Shown: piece by piece, positions 21,350-23,367 of the stretch
Layout of the letters: each line of letters opens with the position of its first letter
Numbering within the stretch: position 1 is the first letter of the stretch
Assembly: GCA_043720875.1 (NCBI GenBank)
Contig: JAYSRU010000255.1
Span: forward strand, 1-23,367
Source of the DNA: JAYSRU01 sp043720875
Lineage (GTDB): Bacteria; Bacteroidota; Bacteroidia; Flavobacteriales_D; Crocinitomicaceae
Direction of reading: 5' to 3'
Length of the DNA: 23,367 nucleotides
Program-made: the position numbers and the translations under genes
The notes under the pieces: generated by a model
Told to the model about the DNA's origin: nothing
What the model saw: only the letters and a program-made list of their open reading frames with translations
Databases searched by the model: none

Positions 21350-23367
21350 ACTGTTTCATCATTCGTTTTGTTGCAACAATTTGTCCATCTGCAACCAACG
21401 TATAGGTATAAACACCTGTACTAAGATCAGATCCAAAAACGGTTAAACTCCCTAAACCTCTGTCTGTTACATCAACAGATTGCATTAACTTTCCTTCGGC
21501 ATTGTAAAAATGAATTTGCGCATTTATAACTGTAATTGGAATGGAAAAATTGATCGTTGTTTGTTCTGCAAATGGATTTGGAACATTTTGATCCAAAATA
21601 ATTGACGTTTTATTGGATAATGTTATAGCCAATTGTGAACGCACTTGGTCTTGTGTTTCTTGCGTGTTGTTTTGAATCATGCTTTGATTCATTTGACACA
21701 ATGATGGCAACAATGCGCTTAAACAATTTTCAAGATTTGTTAAACGCGCGTTTAGTGCATCTACTTGCGTTTGAAGTGAATCGTTTTGAGTTTTAAGCGC
21801 AGTAATCGAAATGTTCTTCTTTTGTGCATCACTTACCAATACCGGAATTAATTGACTTACATCTACAGCTTTATAAGTAGATTCTGCATAAATTTCATTT
21901 CCTAAGGTATCATATTCAGCAGGCATAATCATGTCTTTCACCATCCAAGGATAAATTGCTTCAATTTGCTGGGCTAAGAATCCTACTTTTGTTTGAGACC
22001 CAGTGTTTGCTCTATCTTGGGCAGCTTGTGTAAATTTAAACGAAACTGGATTTAGATTATTCAATAATGTGTCGATGTCTAAACTCAGTGTTTGTATACT
22101 ATCTTTGAATGTTGAATCTGATAACCAAAAGGTTGAACCTGTGATAAACGAACTGCCAACAAAATGAGCCGCAATAGATTGTGGTCCTGTAGCTTCAGCA
22201 TAGATACCGATATTATATGCATTAACTGATGTTCCCGCACTACGTGCAGCGAATTTACCACCAATGTTTAATTTGTTCGAATTTTCAGCAAATCCTCGTA
22301 CTCCGTTATTTTCTACTAGGTTGAACGCTGAAGATGAAAAATTTCCTCCAACATTTTGAACAAAACCAATTGTACTAGCTGCATCTCCGCGAACACCAAC
22401 AGTCATTTGTGTTCCAAATTTTCCAACACCATAAACCCCAGCAACACTTTCTGCGGTAAATGCCGAAGAATAAATCCCAATTCTACTTGGGATAATTATG
22501 CCCAAAGGAGCATATGTTCTTTGCACAATTCCTGTGTTATAAAAATCGTTGTCGACTGAAAAACGAGCAGATGATACAGGGGCTATTCCACCAATACCTA
22601 ACCGGCCAGGCTCTCCATTCAACGTTCTAAAATGTAAATATTTTCCATTCATTGGTATTTCGCGGTTACTCAGGAGAATAGCAGGTTGAGATAATTGGCC
22701 AATATCTTGCCCCAAAGCGATTTTTGTAACATCAATTGTACTTTTAGATAAGCCGTTGTGCGGATTTCCGCCACCACCAGAAACAAGGATAACATCCCCA
22801 TTTGCATCCACGGATAAAACACTTTCTGAGGGGTTAAGTTGTGGCCTTGATGCAGATGTTAAATCTTGCAACCGCAAACCAGATGTACCCGTTGGGGCGG
22901 GAGCTCCCGGTATAGTTGGAAAACCATTAGCAATGGTTGCGCTCAATAATAATGAATTGATGTGCAATGTATTTTGAGGTGTAACGCCTAAATCCATTTC
23001 AATTCCTACACGGTTGTGTACCGCATCGATTTGCAAATCACCAATAGCATTGGTTAAAAAATCTGTCCATATACCAGAAGTACCCGCCTGACCGTAACTT
23101 AAACGGAACTGTGGTGTTTGGTCTACAACTTCTAAGCGACGTTCTGCATTCACTGCCGATGAAGATGGGGTAGCAACGCCATTATTACCTAATCTCCAAT
23201 AGTTATTACTGCCTAATCGACCATATTCTGTGCCGCCATGTGCAAAAACATGCTTAACGCTAGCGTTGTAATATAAACCTTGATAATTTCCATGAATTTC
23301 TAAACGGTTGTTTCCACCAACGATATTACCAGATGCACCAAACTTCGCTTCTGTTGTGTTACTTCCA
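21348..23367 (-). CDS. Fibre-like surface protein with S74 intramolecular chaperone domain and T9SS sorting domain, 5' truncated
   Basis: The frame is open to the right edge, so the true start lies outside; 672 residues are visible. A GTG at 23153 is internal: the codons before it continue the same protein (LGSNNYWRLGNNG). The long N-terminal part is beta-rich, with Gly/Asn-rich repeats like those of fibre proteins (RLEIHGNY, NAERRLEVV, VRGFAENSN, GIYAEATG). A peptidase S74 domain follows, from SDSTFKDSI (Ser at 22119-22121) through NPVSFKF and VGFLAQQIEAIYP. After it come a coiled coil (NISITALKTQNDSLQTQV...) and a C-terminal T9SS sorting domain (NVPNPFAEQTTINFSI...KRMMKQ). It is probably a secreted trimeric fibre or adhesin; its ligand is unknown. 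Databases would call it a tail-fibre-domain protein, but nothing nearby is phage-like. Confidence 0.85.
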   Translation of the reverse strand, partial: GSNTTEAKFGASGNIVGGNNRLEIHGNYQGLYYNASVKHVFAHGGTEYGRLGSNNYWRLGNNGVATPSSSAVNAERRLEVVDQTPQFRLSYGQAGTSGIWTDFLTNAIGDLQIDAVHNRVGIEMDLGVTPQNTLHINSLLLSATIANGFPTIPGAPAPTGTSGLRLQDLTSASRPQLNPSESVLSVDANGDVILVSGGGGNPHNGLSKSTIDVTKIALGQDIGQLSQPAILLSNREIPMNGKYLHFRTLNGEPGRLGIGGIAPVSSARFSVDNDFYNTGIVQRTYAPLGIIIPSRIGIYSSAFTAESVAGVYGVGKFGTQMTVGVRGDAASTIGFVQNVGGNFSSSAFNLVENNGVRGFAENSNKLNIGGKFAARSAGTSVNAYNIGIYAEATGPQSIAAHFVGSSFITGSTFWLSDSTFKDSIQTLSLDIDTLLNNLNPVSFKFTQAAQDRANTGSQTKVGFLAQQIEAIYPWMVKDMIMPAEYDTLGNEIYAESTYKAVDVSQLIPVLVSDAQKKNISITALKTQNDSLQTQVDALNARLTNLENCLSALLPSLCQMNQSMIQNNTQETQDQVRSQLAITLSNKTSIILDQNVPNPFAEQTTINFSIPITVINAQIHFYNAEGKLMQSVDVTDRGLGSLTVFGSDLSTGVYTYTLVADGQIVATKRMMKQ

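Noticed and set aside
23151..23153. GTG as the start of the S74 surface protein
   Set aside because: The same frame stays open to the window edge and encodes sequence of the same character, so the gene begins outside the window.
21348..23367. Prophage tail fibre
   Set aside because: The T9SS sorting domain and the absence of any neighbouring phage gene point to a cellular secreted protein.

Overview
The window looks like chromosomal DNA of a Bacteroidota bacterium, most likely of the flavobacterial lineage. Four things point there: the sequence is AT-rich; promoters carry the phylum-type -7 element TAnnTTTG; two large secreted proteins end in type IX secretion (T9SS) sorting domains; and the cbb3 oxidase has a fused CcoN-CcoO subunit. 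I would not go below order level. No rRNA, tRNA, CRISPR array, prophage or insertion-sequence gene was seen.

Region 1 (1-7757, minus strand) is a near-complete cbb3-type cytochrome oxidase locus. In transcription order it is ccoI (copper P-type ATPase), then a new promoter, ccoS, the ccoNO fusion, a short ccoQ-like membrane protein, ccoP, ccoG and the start of ccoH, which is cut by the window edge. Region 2 (7758-10370) is a divergent control region followed by a two-gene plus-strand operon. The first gene is a PAS histidine kinase whose PAS domain aligns without gaps with my recollection of the heme PAS domain of FixL. The second is a response regulator in which a receiver domain is fused directly to a CRP/FNR-type DNA-binding module.

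The main finding joins these two regions. The ccoI promoter, the ccoS-NOQPGH promoter and the kinase's own promoter all carry TGA-N6-TCA, the core of CRP/FNR-type sites. In each case exactly 23 nt separate it from a TAnnTTT(G/A) -7 element, which is class II activator geometry. The simplest reading is a compact oxygen-response circuit in which FixL-, FixJ- and FixK-like functions sit in two proteins, control the adjacent high-affinity oxidase directly, and are autoregulated.

Region 3 (10377-16452) is mostly metabolic: a cation diffusion facilitator, a small conserved protein of unknown function (plus strand), 4-hydroxyphenylpyruvate dioxygenase and homogentisate 1,2-dioxygenase (two successive steps of tyrosine catabolism), an exported MORN-repeat protein, and a short-chain-type L-threonine 3-dehydrogenase. 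Region 4 (16453-21127, plus strand) has glycerol-3-phosphate dehydrogenase, a 984-residue secreted multidomain peptidoglycan amidase with a T9SS tail, and the ribosome-rescue hydrolase ArfB. Region 5 (21128-23367) has a structured intergenic region with a 120-bp imperfect inverted repeat, then a truncated minus-strand gene for a fibre-like protein with an intramolecular-chaperone (peptidase S74) domain and a T9SS tail.
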